Assembly: GCA_017467745.1 (NCBI GenBank)
Contig: JAFUKV010000308.1
Coordinates: 1-26,731, forward strand
Reading direction: 5' to 3'
Length of the DNA: 26,731 nt
Source of the DNA: Bacteroidaceae bacterium
GTDB lineage: Bacteria; Bacteroidota; Bacteroidia; Bacteroidales; CHK158-818
In this document: positions 7,987 to 15,003 of the stretch, in pieces
Layout of the letters: every line of letters starts with the position of its first letter
How positions within the stretch are numbered: position 1 is the first letter of the stretch
Made by a program: the position numbers and the translations under genes
The notes under the pieces: generated by a model
Told to the model about the DNA's origin: nothing
Databases searched by the model: none
The model's input: the letters and a program-made list of their open reading frames with translations, nothing else

Positions 7987-9663
7987 CTATTTTTGTGTTT
8001 TGTCCTTAGAGTTTATTCGTTCCCGTTTACCGTCGGTTTTTTCTTTTTCATTTGGATTAGACGGAAGAGAAGGCTGTTTGAACGCAATGAACTTCTCCGA
8101 TTTGTCAAAATGCCAGAATGCTTTCGGTAATTCACTGTCATGTTCGCGGTATTCTGTCTTTTCTCGAAAATCTTTTTTTGATGAATTTATTTCTTCGTTA
8201 TATCGGGAGAAGCGATTTCCTTTTTTTAATTCGGTTTTTTCCGAAGCCGGTTCGTTAAAACGGCTATTGCGTTTGCCGAATGTGTTTTGTGGTTTGGGAG
8301 AATACTCCGTATTTTGCGATGTGCGATTACGAAACGGCCCCTCGGTACGTTTTCTGCCCGATGCCGATTTTATTTTTCCAAAACGACCTCCTGACTCTCG
8401 AAACAGTTCATCATCTCGTTTTCTAAAACCTCTATCCGATTTGCTAAATTCTTTCCGTTTGAATTCGGATAGGGATTCTCTTCTTTCTCTTTCTCGAAAA
8501 CCTCCGGATTCAGTTTTGAATTCTTTATATTTTCCTTCGAAAATTTCATATTTCCGGAATTCACATTCAAGAGCTCCATTCATAAGCATGATACGTGCGG
8601 CCGGTTTTAGTCCGATTTTATCAAAACATTCTTCATGATAAGAAATTACCCATGCGTCATATCCTTTGAATACATGTTTCAACCGTTCTCCTATCATTTG
8701 ATACAACCCGAATAAATCGGACGATGAAATTCTTTCTCCATAGGGAGGATTCGTTATCAAAATCCCTTTGTCTGGCGCTTTTTCATATGTTTGGAAAGGT
8801 AAAACACTTAGTTCTATACATTTTGACATGCCGGCGCTTTTTACGTTATCGCGCGCTATTTCGATAGCTCGCGGGGAAATATCCGACCCGTATATTTTGT
8901 AGTTGAATTCCCGTTCTTGTGAGTCGTCGTTAAAAATTGATTCGAAAAGTTCCTCATCGAAATCTTTCCATCTTTCAAAAGCAAAATTTTGGCGATATAC
9001 ACCCGGTGCTATATTGCAGGCTATCAATGCGGCTTCTACCAATAGTGTTCCCGATCCGCACATGGGATCGATAAAATTAGAGTCTCCGCGCCATCCGGTT
9101 TTTAATATCATACCTGCCGCTAATACTTCGTTTAACGGAGCCTCGTTTTGTGCTACGCGATACCCGCGTTTGTGCAAAGATTCGCCGGAGCTGTCTAATG
9201 ATAGCGTGCATTTGTTTTGGGCGATATGGAGGTTTAAAATAATATCCGCATTGTTTAACCGGACGGTAGGACGTTTATCGTATTTTTCATTGAAATAATC
9301 GGCGATAGCATCTTTTGCCCGATAAGTAACAAATTTGGAATGTTTAAATTCTTCTGAGTATACCACAGAATCAATGCTGAACGTTTGGTCGGGGGTTAAA
9401 TATTTTTCCCATTCCAGCTCTTTAATACGGTCGTAAACTTCGTCTGTATTGATAGCTGTAAATGTATAAATAGGTTTTAGAATACGTAATGCCGTACGAC
9501 AACATAAATTAGCTTTATACAAGAGTGTTTGATCACCGGTAAAAGAAACCATACGACGACCTATTTCAATGTTTTCGGCTCCTAATTGAGACAATTCTTC
9601 TGCCAGAACATCTTCTAATTCTTGAAAAGTCTTAGCTATTATTTCAAATTTTTCGGTTTTCAC
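7987..9663 (-). CDS. THUMP-domain class I SAM-dependent RNA methyltransferase (RlmL-type) with long charged tail
   Basis: The start is GTG at 9661-9663: an in-frame TAA lies 12 bases upstream and no ATG precedes residue 38, and the N-terminus KFEIIAKTFQELEDVLAEEL matches the family. A THUMP domain (about 45-155) is followed by a Rossmann methyltransferase domain with the SAM-binding DPMCGSGT (199-206) and the N2-guanine-type motif NPPYGER (305-311). The relatives methylate 23S rRNA guanine (m2G2445, RlmL N-terminal half). Residues from about 381 to 558 form an unusual low-complexity tail rich in R, K, E, S and F, with repeated GGFRER/RGFRKR-like pieces, probably disordered and RNA-binding. 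The gene is 37 bases after cysE. The enzyme class is firm; the exact target base is inference. Confidence 0.9.
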   Translation of the reverse strand: MKTEKFEIIAKTFQELEDVLAEELSQLGAENIEIGRRMVSFTGDQTLLYKANLCCRTALRILKPIYTFTAINTDEVYDRIKELEWEKYLTPDQTFSIDSVVYSEEFKHSKFVTYRAKDAIADYFNEKYDKRPTVRLNNADIILNLHIAQNKCTLSLDSSGESLHKRGYRVAQNEAPLNEVLAAGMILKTGWRGDSNFIDPMCGSGTLLVEAALIACNIAPGVYRQNFAFERWKDFDEELFESIFNDDSQEREFNYKIYGSDISPRAIEIARDNVKSAGMSKCIELSVLPFQTYEKAPDKGILITNPPYGERISSSDLFGLYQMIGERLKHVFKGYDAWVISYHEECFDKIGLKPAARIMLMNGALECEFRKYEIFEGKYKEFKTESGGFRERERRESLSEFKRKEFSKSDRGFRKRDDELFRESGGRFGKIKSASGRKRTEGPFRNRTSQNTEYSPKPQNTFGKRNSRFNEPASEKTELKKGNRFSRYNEEINSSKKDFREKTEYREHDSELPKAFWHFDKSEKFIAFKQPSLPSNPNEKEKTDGKRERINSKDKTQK

Positions 9664-9700
9664 TTTCTGTTTTTATTTCGTTTGAACTAAACTACCTATT

Positions 9701-10600
9701 TTATTTACAGGCTTTTGTCTGTACTATGCGGGTTCCGGGTTCAACATCTTCCGTTACCCATATATTTCCGCCTATCGTAGCGTCTTTGCCAATGGTTATA
9801 CGACCTAAGATAGTTGCATTTGAGTAAATTATCACATTGTCTCCGATAATGGGATGACGGGGAATTCCTTTTATCGGGTTTCCTTTTTCGTCTAATGGAA
9901 AACTTTTTGCGCCTAACGTTACACCTTGATATATTTTTACATGATTGCCGATAATAGCCGTTGCGCCTATTACAACACCTGTACCATGATCAATTGTAAA
10001 ATGTGAGCCTATCGTTGCGGCCGGGTGAATGTCGATTCCCGTTTCAGAATGTGCCATTTCTGAGATCATACGAGGAATTAACGGGACACCTAATTCCATT
10101 AAGCAGTGGGCGATACGATAATTGCAAATAGCGCGTATTGCCGGATAACAAGCTATTACCTCTCCGAAACTTTCTGCGGCGGGATCGCCGTTGTAGGCAG
10201 CTTCTACATCGGTAGCTAATATTTTTCGCAGCTCAGGTAATGTTTCAATAAAGACAATCGTTTTATTCATAGCGTCTTTACGGCGATCGTCTAATTTTAT
10301 GTCTTTTGTGTGATCGCAAGCAAAGCACAATCCGGCGAGGATTTGTTCAGACAGTAATCCTATCAGATGTTCTATGTTGACGCCTATGTGATAGGAAATT
10401 GTTCCGCTGTTTACATTGGCGCGACCGAAAAAGCCCGGAAATATTAACGAACGGCATAGCTCGATTATTTCATGTAAAACTTTTTCAGACGGAAAAGGCT
10501 CTCCGTCATGGTGTTGGTAACAAATGGTTTTGAATGAATTATAATCCGATAATTTTTCTACGGTTTGTTCTATAATATCCGCATATTTCCGTGAATACAT
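9701..10600 (-). CDS. cysE: serine O-acetyltransferase
   Basis: I place the start at ATG 10598-10600 (MYSRKYADIIEQ), giving 299 residues. A longer reading would begin at a TTG at 10643-10645, but that overlaps the predicted -7 promoter element, so those codons would lie upstream of the transcript. The enzyme acetylates serine to O-acetylserine, the committed step of cysteine synthesis. The N-terminal half is helical; the C-terminal half is a left-handed beta-helix of hexapeptide repeats from about DIHPAATIGSHF onward, including DHGTGVVIGATAIIG with the catalytic-type histidine, and the KIYQGVTLGAKSF loop. The C-terminus is a short helix ending KACK. The family also includes the EpsC-type long bacterial forms. 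It probably begins the run cysE-methyltransferase-DPP IV-purD. Confidence 0.92.
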   Translation of the reverse strand: MYSRKYADIIEQTVEKLSDYNSFKTICYQHHDGEPFPSEKVLHEIIELCRSLIFPGFFGRANVNSGTISYHIGVNIEHLIGLLSEQILAGLCFACDHTKDIKLDDRRKDAMNKTIVFIETLPELRKILATDVEAAYNGDPAAESFGEVIACYPAIRAICNYRIAHCLMELGVPLIPRMISEMAHSETGIDIHPAATIGSHFTIDHGTGVVIGATAIIGNHVKIYQGVTLGAKSFPLDEKGNPIKGIPRHPIIGDNVIIYSNATILGRITIGKDATIGGNIWVTEDVEPGTRIVQTKACK

Positions 10601-10642
10601 ATTCGCTTTATTTTCGTTGCTTTGCACAATTTCCCAATTTTG

Positions 10643-10650
10643 CAAAGGTA
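10643..10650 (-). promoter_or_regulatory. -7 promoter element for cysE
   Basis: The minus strand reads TACCTTTG, an exact TAnnTTTG match, 42 bases upstream of the ATG at 10600, predicting a leader of roughly 35 bases. The -33 region is weak. Its position decides against the TTG start at 10645. Confidence 0.55.
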
Positions 10651-10714
10651 AACATTATCGCTGAATATTCGGTTGTATAAAAGAGCTTTCTCTACTTTAA
10701 AGAATAAAAAACGG

Positions 10715-11359
10715 TTATTTATTTTTCGATATGCTTTCTTTTAATATGAAAATAGATTCCGGCCCCATATTGAATAGCAGATCGAGAATACTCATATTGG
10801 CGATAAAGCCGAATTTGCGGGAAAATACTTGATAATATTCTGCCGGTACGAAGTTGAGTACCTCATCCGTGTGTTTTTGTTTGGGATGAATAATATCTCT
10901 GAAATCGGCGTCTTCCGGCAAAAATTCAGATTGATACTTGTCCGTGCATGTTATTTGGGGATGAATATCCAGTAATTCGCATACCGTTTCACGCAATTGT
11001 TCGTTGAAATCGAATAAAAAGGCGGGCACTTTTTCAAAAAATGGGGCAAAATCGTCTTGATAGTATTCAAAATAAGGAGTAGAGTTGTAGGCAGATATTA
11101 TGGCATTCCAATGTAAGTGCTGCCAATTGCCGTGGTCAGAAACCCGTATGTCGCATATAGGTGTATTGGGGGAATCCGGTTTAATAATCGGTACGGAAAG
11201 GGGTAAAATACCGTTAGCTCCTATAATGTTACAACGATTACGGTATGATTGTTTCTTGTAATATTCGTACCGTTCAACATAAATTTGCGGAAATCTGAAC
11301 AGTTGAATATAGTATGATACAGGAGCCAGATATGCAGTCGACAGGAAAACTCGTTCCAT
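10715..11359 (-). CDS. WbqC-family protein
   Basis: The start is ATG at 11357-11359 (MERVFLSTAYLAPVSYY), 214 residues. An upstream in-frame TTG (11393-11395) lies inside the terminator palindrome that follows lepB, so it is rejected. The sequence fits the WbqC-like family: N-terminal STAYLAPVSYYIQL, then YVERYEYYKKQSYRNRCNI, IIGANGILPLSVP, and later WQHLHWNAIISAYNSTPYFEYY. The family is named after a gene in an O-antigen cluster; its biochemical role is unknown. In Bacteroidales it commonly follows dapB and lepB, as here, 57 bases after lepB. Ends 114 bases before the cysE ATG. Confidence 0.86.
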   Translation of the reverse strand: MERVFLSTAYLAPVSYYIQLFRFPQIYVERYEYYKKQSYRNRCNIIGANGILPLSVPIIKPDSPNTPICDIRVSDHGNWQHLHWNAIISAYNSTPYFEYYQDDFAPFFEKVPAFLFDFNEQLRETVCELLDIHPQITCTDKYQSEFLPEDADFRDIIHPKQKHTDEVLNFVPAEYYQVFSRKFGFIANMSILDLLFNMGPESIFILKESISKNK

Positions 11360-11377
11360 GCTAAAATCAATTACAAT

Positions 11378-11405
11378 AAACCCCTTTGATATCAAAGGGG
11401 TTTTT
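11378..11405 (-). terminator. palindromic terminator after lepB
   Basis: Positions 11378-11403 are a perfect 26-base palindrome (half-site AAACCCCTTTGAT), able to form a GC-capped hairpin between the lepB stop and the wbqC start. T-rich sequence follows the stem on both strands: TTTTT on plus, TTTATTGTAATTGATTTT on minus. With leftward genes on both sides it would act on lepB readthrough and leave wbqC on reduced expression. With no unpaired loop, it could alternatively be a protein-binding site. Confidence 0.7.
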
Positions 11406-11416
11406 AAGTTATATGA

Positions 11417-12865
11417 CTAATCTTCTGTTACACATTTAAAAAATCGGTCAAACCGGATACGCCCGTCAAACCAATCTCGGTCTTTATCGATAGACAGCCA
11501 AACAAACAACGGTTTGCCTACGATATGGTCTTCGGGCACAAAACCCCATGCCCGCGAGTCGGCTGAATTATCCCGATTATCGCCCATCATGAAATAGTAG
11601 TCCATTTTAAAGGTGTATGATTTTGCTTCTTCTCCGTTGATATAGGCTTTTCCGTCTTTTATTTCTAATGCGTTACCTTCGTAGTTTCGGATAGCCCGTT
11701 CGTAAATGCGGATATTGTCAGGTGTTAATTCGATTGATTCTCCTTTTTTGGGTATCCAGATGGGGCCATAATTGCAACGTGTCCATTTGTCATCGAATCC
11801 GATCGGATAGATTTGTTCTCCCCATCCTCCGGGTTCAGGAATCATTTCTATTATTTGAGGGTTATTAGATGCTTTTTCGTAGGCATTCGATGTTAGCGGA
11901 ACACGATAAACCGGGTTGAACGTGCCGTTCTCGTTTCGATGTACTCCCAATGCCGCGAAAATAGCTTCCGCATTACGTTCATTGTTTACCAACAAACGGT
12001 CATCTTTGCTTATACCTAATTCTCTGAATGTTTTTTCGTCTAAATATCCTCCGGTTGTACGCAGAAACATATTGTATTGCAAATTTTTGGGATCTTCTGC
12101 TCGAACGTCGTTTATAAATAGGTTATTATCTATAATCTGTAATTTGTCTCCGGGCATCCCGACGGCTCGTTTTACAAAATTTTCGCGGCGGTCTACCGGA
12201 CGATAAACAATATCGCCGAAGACGGATTTATTTTTATTCACTACATCCCAACCGTTACGGTATACCAATTCATGATAGTCGGGATTCGTTACATACGTTG
12301 CTACCGTATCTCCTGCCGGAAAGTTGAAAACAACAATGTCATTTCGTTTTACTTTGCCCAATCCCGCCAATCGTTTATATGGCCATTGAGGCCATTCTAT
12401 ATATGATTTTGTTCCGGTTATAGGCATGGTGTGTTGTGCCAGCGGAAAGGATAGGGGTGTATTCGGAACACGTGGGCCGTAACTTAATTTACTTACAAAC
12501 AGATAATCGCCCACTAAAAGCGTTTTTTCTAACGAAGGTGTGGGTATTTTATAGTTTTGGAAGAAAAAAGTATTAATCAGATAAACCGCTACAAGGGCGA
12601 AAACAATCGCATCTACCCATTCCATTGTTTTGCGGATTGCCGGGTTTTTCGACTTTTTCCAACATCCCCACGGAATAAAACGTGTTAGGTAAATATCGAC
12701 AATAAACAATACTCCTAAACACAACCAAAAATTACCTACCCATACAGTGAATGCTAAATATAGAATGGTTACGATTGTAAATTTTATCCATTTAGCTTTC
12801 GGCGCATTTTTCAACCGTTCTATTAATGAACCGGTAGTTCTATTATCTTCTATTTCTTTTGTCAT
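11417..12865 (-). CDS. lepB: signal peptidase I (large Bacteroidota form)
   Basis: This 482-residue inner-membrane serine protease cleaves signal peptides from exported proteins. Two hydrophobic segments lie near residues 28-60 and one near 84-101, followed by the catalytic box PTPSLEKTLLVGD with nucleophile S111. The general-base lysine is K232 in NFVKRAVGMPGD. The conserved box E appears as GDNRDNSADSR from G428. Large insertions between boxes make the protein far longer than E. coli LepB (324 residues), which is usual in this phylum. It lies 18 bases after dapB, so the two are probably cotranscribed, and a palindromic terminator follows. Confidence 0.94.
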   Translation of the reverse strand: MTKEIEDNRTTGSLIERLKNAPKAKWIKFTIVTILYLAFTVWVGNFWLCLGVLFIVDIYLTRFIPWGCWKKSKNPAIRKTMEWVDAIVFALVAVYLINTFFFQNYKIPTPSLEKTLLVGDYLFVSKLSYGPRVPNTPLSFPLAQHTMPITGTKSYIEWPQWPYKRLAGLGKVKRNDIVVFNFPAGDTVATYVTNPDYHELVYRNGWDVVNKNKSVFGDIVYRPVDRRENFVKRAVGMPGDKLQIIDNNLFINDVRAEDPKNLQYNMFLRTTGGYLDEKTFRELGISKDDRLLVNNERNAEAIFAALGVHRNENGTFNPVYRVPLTSNAYEKASNNPQIIEMIPEPGGWGEQIYPIGFDDKWTRCNYGPIWIPKKGESIELTPDNIRIYERAIRNYEGNALEIKDGKAYINGEEAKSYTFKMDYYFMMGDNRDNSADSRAWGFVPEDHIVGKPLFVWLSIDKDRDWFDGRIRFDRFFKCVTED

Positions 12866-12883
12866 GTGATAGTTCCTTTTTTA

Positions 12884-13603
12884 TTATTGCAGAAAAGGCA
12901 GCATGTCTGTCATTGTGAGGAAACCTTTTTTCCCGCATGTAAATTCTGCGGCGACTACCGCTCCTAATGCGAATCCTTTTCTGCTTTTCGCATCATGTGT
13001 GATACGGATGGAGTCTACATCCGATTCGTATGTAATACTATGGATGCCGGGTACTTCATCGCGGCGGATAGCAGTTATTTCTATTTCGTTTGTTGCCGCT
13101 TTTTTGCCTTCTACCCAACTGTTTTTACGGTCAAGTTCTTCTATAATGCCTTCGGCTAATGTAATAGCGGTTCCGCTGGGGGCATCTAATTTGTGGATGT
13201 GGTGTACCTCTTCCATATTGACTTCATAAGCGGGAAATCCGTTCATTATTTTCGCCAAATATTTGTTCAGCGCAAAAAAGATATTTACGCCTAAACTGAA
13301 ATTTGAAGCGTAAAAGAACGTTTTTCCTTCGTTACATGCTTTCTTTATTTCTGGAAGATGTTCTAACCATCCTGTTGTTCCAGATACAACGGGAACTCCG
13401 GCAGCGAAACATTTTCGGTAATTTTCTATCGCTACGGACGGGATTGTAAATTCAATGGCGACCTCTGCACTGCGGAAAGCTTCCGATTCAAAATCCGCTT
13501 GATTATCAATATCTATGATGCTTACAATCTCATGTCCACGTTTTTGGGCGATTTGTTCTATTTCTCGCCCCATTTTTCCGTAACCAATTAGTGCTAATTT
13601 CAT
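12884..13603 (-). CDS. dapB: 4-hydroxy-tetrahydrodipicolinate reductase
   Basis: This 239-residue enzyme reduces 4-hydroxy-tetrahydrodipicolinate with NAD(P)H in the diaminopimelate/lysine pathway, feeding peptidoglycan and lysine synthesis. The Rossmann nucleotide-binding loop GYGKMG is at 7-12. SGTTGW (74-79) and the active-site segment HHIHKLDAPSGTA (134-146, with H134/H135 and K138) are intact. The protein is somewhat shorter than the E. coli enzyme (273), as is common in Bacteroidota. It heads the run dapB-lepB-wbqC and is divergent from the DUF2851 gene; its predicted promoter lies 65 bases upstream. Confidence 0.95.
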   Translation of the reverse strand: MKLALIGYGKMGREIEQIAQKRGHEIVSIIDIDNQADFESEAFRSAEVAIEFTIPSVAIENYRKCFAAGVPVVSGTTGWLEHLPEIKKACNEGKTFFYASNFSLGVNIFFALNKYLAKIMNGFPAYEVNMEEVHHIHKLDAPSGTAITLAEGIIEELDRKNSWVEGKKAATNEIEITAIRRDEVPGIHSITYESDVDSIRITHDAKSRKGFALGAVVAAEFTCGKKGFLTMTDMLPFLQ

Positions 13604-13622
13604 ATTCTTGCAGTTTTTTGCG

Positions 13623-13630
13623 TATCTTTG
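13623..13630 (+). promoter_or_regulatory. -7 promoter element for the DUF2851 gene
   Basis: TATCTTTG is an exact TAnnTTTG match on the plus strand. TTTC at 13598-13601 could serve as a poor -33 box, overlapping the dapB start codon. The predicted leader is about 80 bases. It lies inside the dapB leader. Confidence 0.5.
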
Positions 13631-13637
13631 TACATAT

Positions 13638-13656
13638 CGCTTATTTTTGATAAGCG
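13638..13656. promoter_or_regulatory. inverted repeat in the dapB/DUF2851 divergent leader
   Basis: CGCTTAT (13638-13644) and ATAAGCG (13650-13656) form a perfect 7-bp inverted repeat around a 5-base TTTTG spacer. It lies between the two facing -7 elements, so it would be in the 5' leader of both transcripts. It could be an operator or a small RNA hairpin; I have no family match. Confidence 0.4.
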
Positions 13657-13667
13657 CGTTTAAATTG

Positions 13668-13675
13668 CAAAGATA
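13668..13675 (-). promoter_or_regulatory. -7 promoter element for dapB
   Basis: The minus strand reads TATCTTTG, an exact -7 consensus match, 65 bases upstream of the dapB ATG. No clear -33 TTTG is visible. The predicted start near 13661 lies beyond the start of the opposing transcript. Confidence 0.5.
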
Positions 13676-13717
13676 AGGAAAATCGCAGATTCGCCTCTTT
13701 GTAAACTATTTAATTTT

Positions 13718-14989
13718 ATGGAAAAGCTGTTACACTATATTTGGAAATATCGTTTGTTCGATATTCGGCATTTGTCTACGACAGATGGGCAACCGTTAGA
13801 AATTATAGATACGGGAGTCTGTCAGGGAGACTCCGGCCCGGATTTCTTCAATGCTAAGATACGTTTAAACGGACAGATTTGGGCGGGAAATGTAGAGATA
13901 CATACGAAATCGTCCGATTGGTTCGTGCATCGGCATCAAAAGGATAGTGTGTATGATACTGTTATTTTGCATGTTGTAGGTGAGGCTGATTGTACAATAT
14001 CTCGAACTGATGGGCGTTCTATACCTCAGTTTATTCTGCCGGTTTCCGAGAGATTGAAGTGTAATTTCGATTTTTTGATGGCCAGTGATATTAATCCTCC
14101 TTGCGCCGATAGGTTGCATGAGCTTGATTCTTTTTTTATAACCGATTGGATTACCGCTCTTGCTATGGAACGATTAGAGCAAAAAACGGAACGTATTCTG
14201 GATTGGCTCAATCAAGAACAGGGCGATTGGGAAGGTGTGTGCTATCGGTTGTTGTGTCGTAATCTCGGGTTTCATACGAACAGCGATGCGTTTGAACGGT
14301 TAGCAAGAAATACGCCTTTGATATTCATGCAAAAGCATGCTGATTCTCTTTTTCAAATAGAAGCTATATTATTTGGTCAGGCGGGATTTTTAGACAATCC
14401 TTCTCTTTGTTCTGATTCGTATTACCGACAATTGAGAGAAGAGTATCTCTTTTTAAAGCAAAAGTTCGGGTTAGTATCGCAGCCTGTATCGTGTTGGAAA
14501 ATAGCGCGTATGCGACCTGTTAATTTCCCTCATATTCGCATTGCCATGTTGGCGCGTTACATAGAACAAGGATTTTCGCTTTTTTCCCGTATTTGCGAAA
14601 CCGAATCCATAGATGATTTTCGCGATTTATTTAAGATAAGGTTATCCGGATATTGGGACACGCATTATCTTTTTGGCGAGATATCCGCTACGAAGACAAA
14701 GATGTTAGGCAAAACAGCAATAGATACCTTATTGATAAATACGGTTGCCCCATTATTGTATGCCTATTCTATCCGTAATGGAAATGATATTTATAAAGAA
14801 CGGGCATCCCGATTGCTCGAATGTCTGAAACCCGAGACGAATCGTATTGTATCCGATTTTTCGGCTGCGGGTATCGTACCTCGAAATGCTTTTGATTCTC
14901 AGGCGTTGATACAGCTTCGAACCCAATATTGCAACACGAAAAAATGCCTTTATTGCCGTATCGGGCATCGGCTGCTGTCGCATCCGTAA
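13718..14989 (+). CDS. DUF2851 family protein, function unknown
   Basis: This 423-residue cytoplasmic-looking protein begins MEKLLHYIWKYRLFD, the DUF2851 signature opening. It continues with GDSGPDFFNAKIRL, WAGNVEIHTKSSDWF and DTVILHVV, all characteristic. The D/E/H-rich pattern DSGPDF ... GNVEIH ... SDW looks like the core of a restriction-endonuclease-type (PD-(D/E)xK-like) fold, with the D, E and nearby residues as possible metal ligands, but this is inference from pattern only. The C-terminus is rich in cysteines (QYCNTKKCLYCRIG), a possible small metal site. It converges on polA, 14 bases away, with no terminator between. No signal peptide or membrane segment is seen. Confidence 0.85.
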   Translation: MEKLLHYIWKYRLFDIRHLSTTDGQPLEIIDTGVCQGDSGPDFFNAKIRLNGQIWAGNVEIHTKSSDWFVHRHQKDSVYDTVILHVVGEADCTISRTDGRSIPQFILPVSERLKCNFDFLMASDINPPCADRLHELDSFFITDWITALAMERLEQKTERILDWLNQEQGDWEGVCYRLLCRNLGFHTNSDAFERLARNTPLIFMQKHADSLFQIEAILFGQAGFLDNPSLCSDSYYRQLREEYLFLKQKFGLVSQPVSCWKIARMRPVNFPHIRIAMLARYIEQGFSLFSRICETESIDDFRDLFKIRLSGYWDTHYLFGEISATKTKMLGKTAIDTLLINTVAPLLYAYSIRNGNDIYKERASRLLECLKPETNRIVSDFSAAGIVPRNAFDSQALIQLRTQYCNTKKCLYCRIGHRLLSHP

Positions 14990-15003
14990 CTGAGAGCAGA
15001 AAG

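Noticed and set aside
7964..8638. A 224-codon rightward open frame rich in Ser, Arg and Phe
   Set aside because: It is antisense to the low-complexity tail of the methyltransferase gene; purine-rich coding on the other strand removes stops. No start context or family pattern.
10651..10714. Terminator for wbqC in the gap before cysE
   Set aside because: Only a short GAATATTC palindrome and a 3-bp GAG/CTC stem are present; too weak to call.
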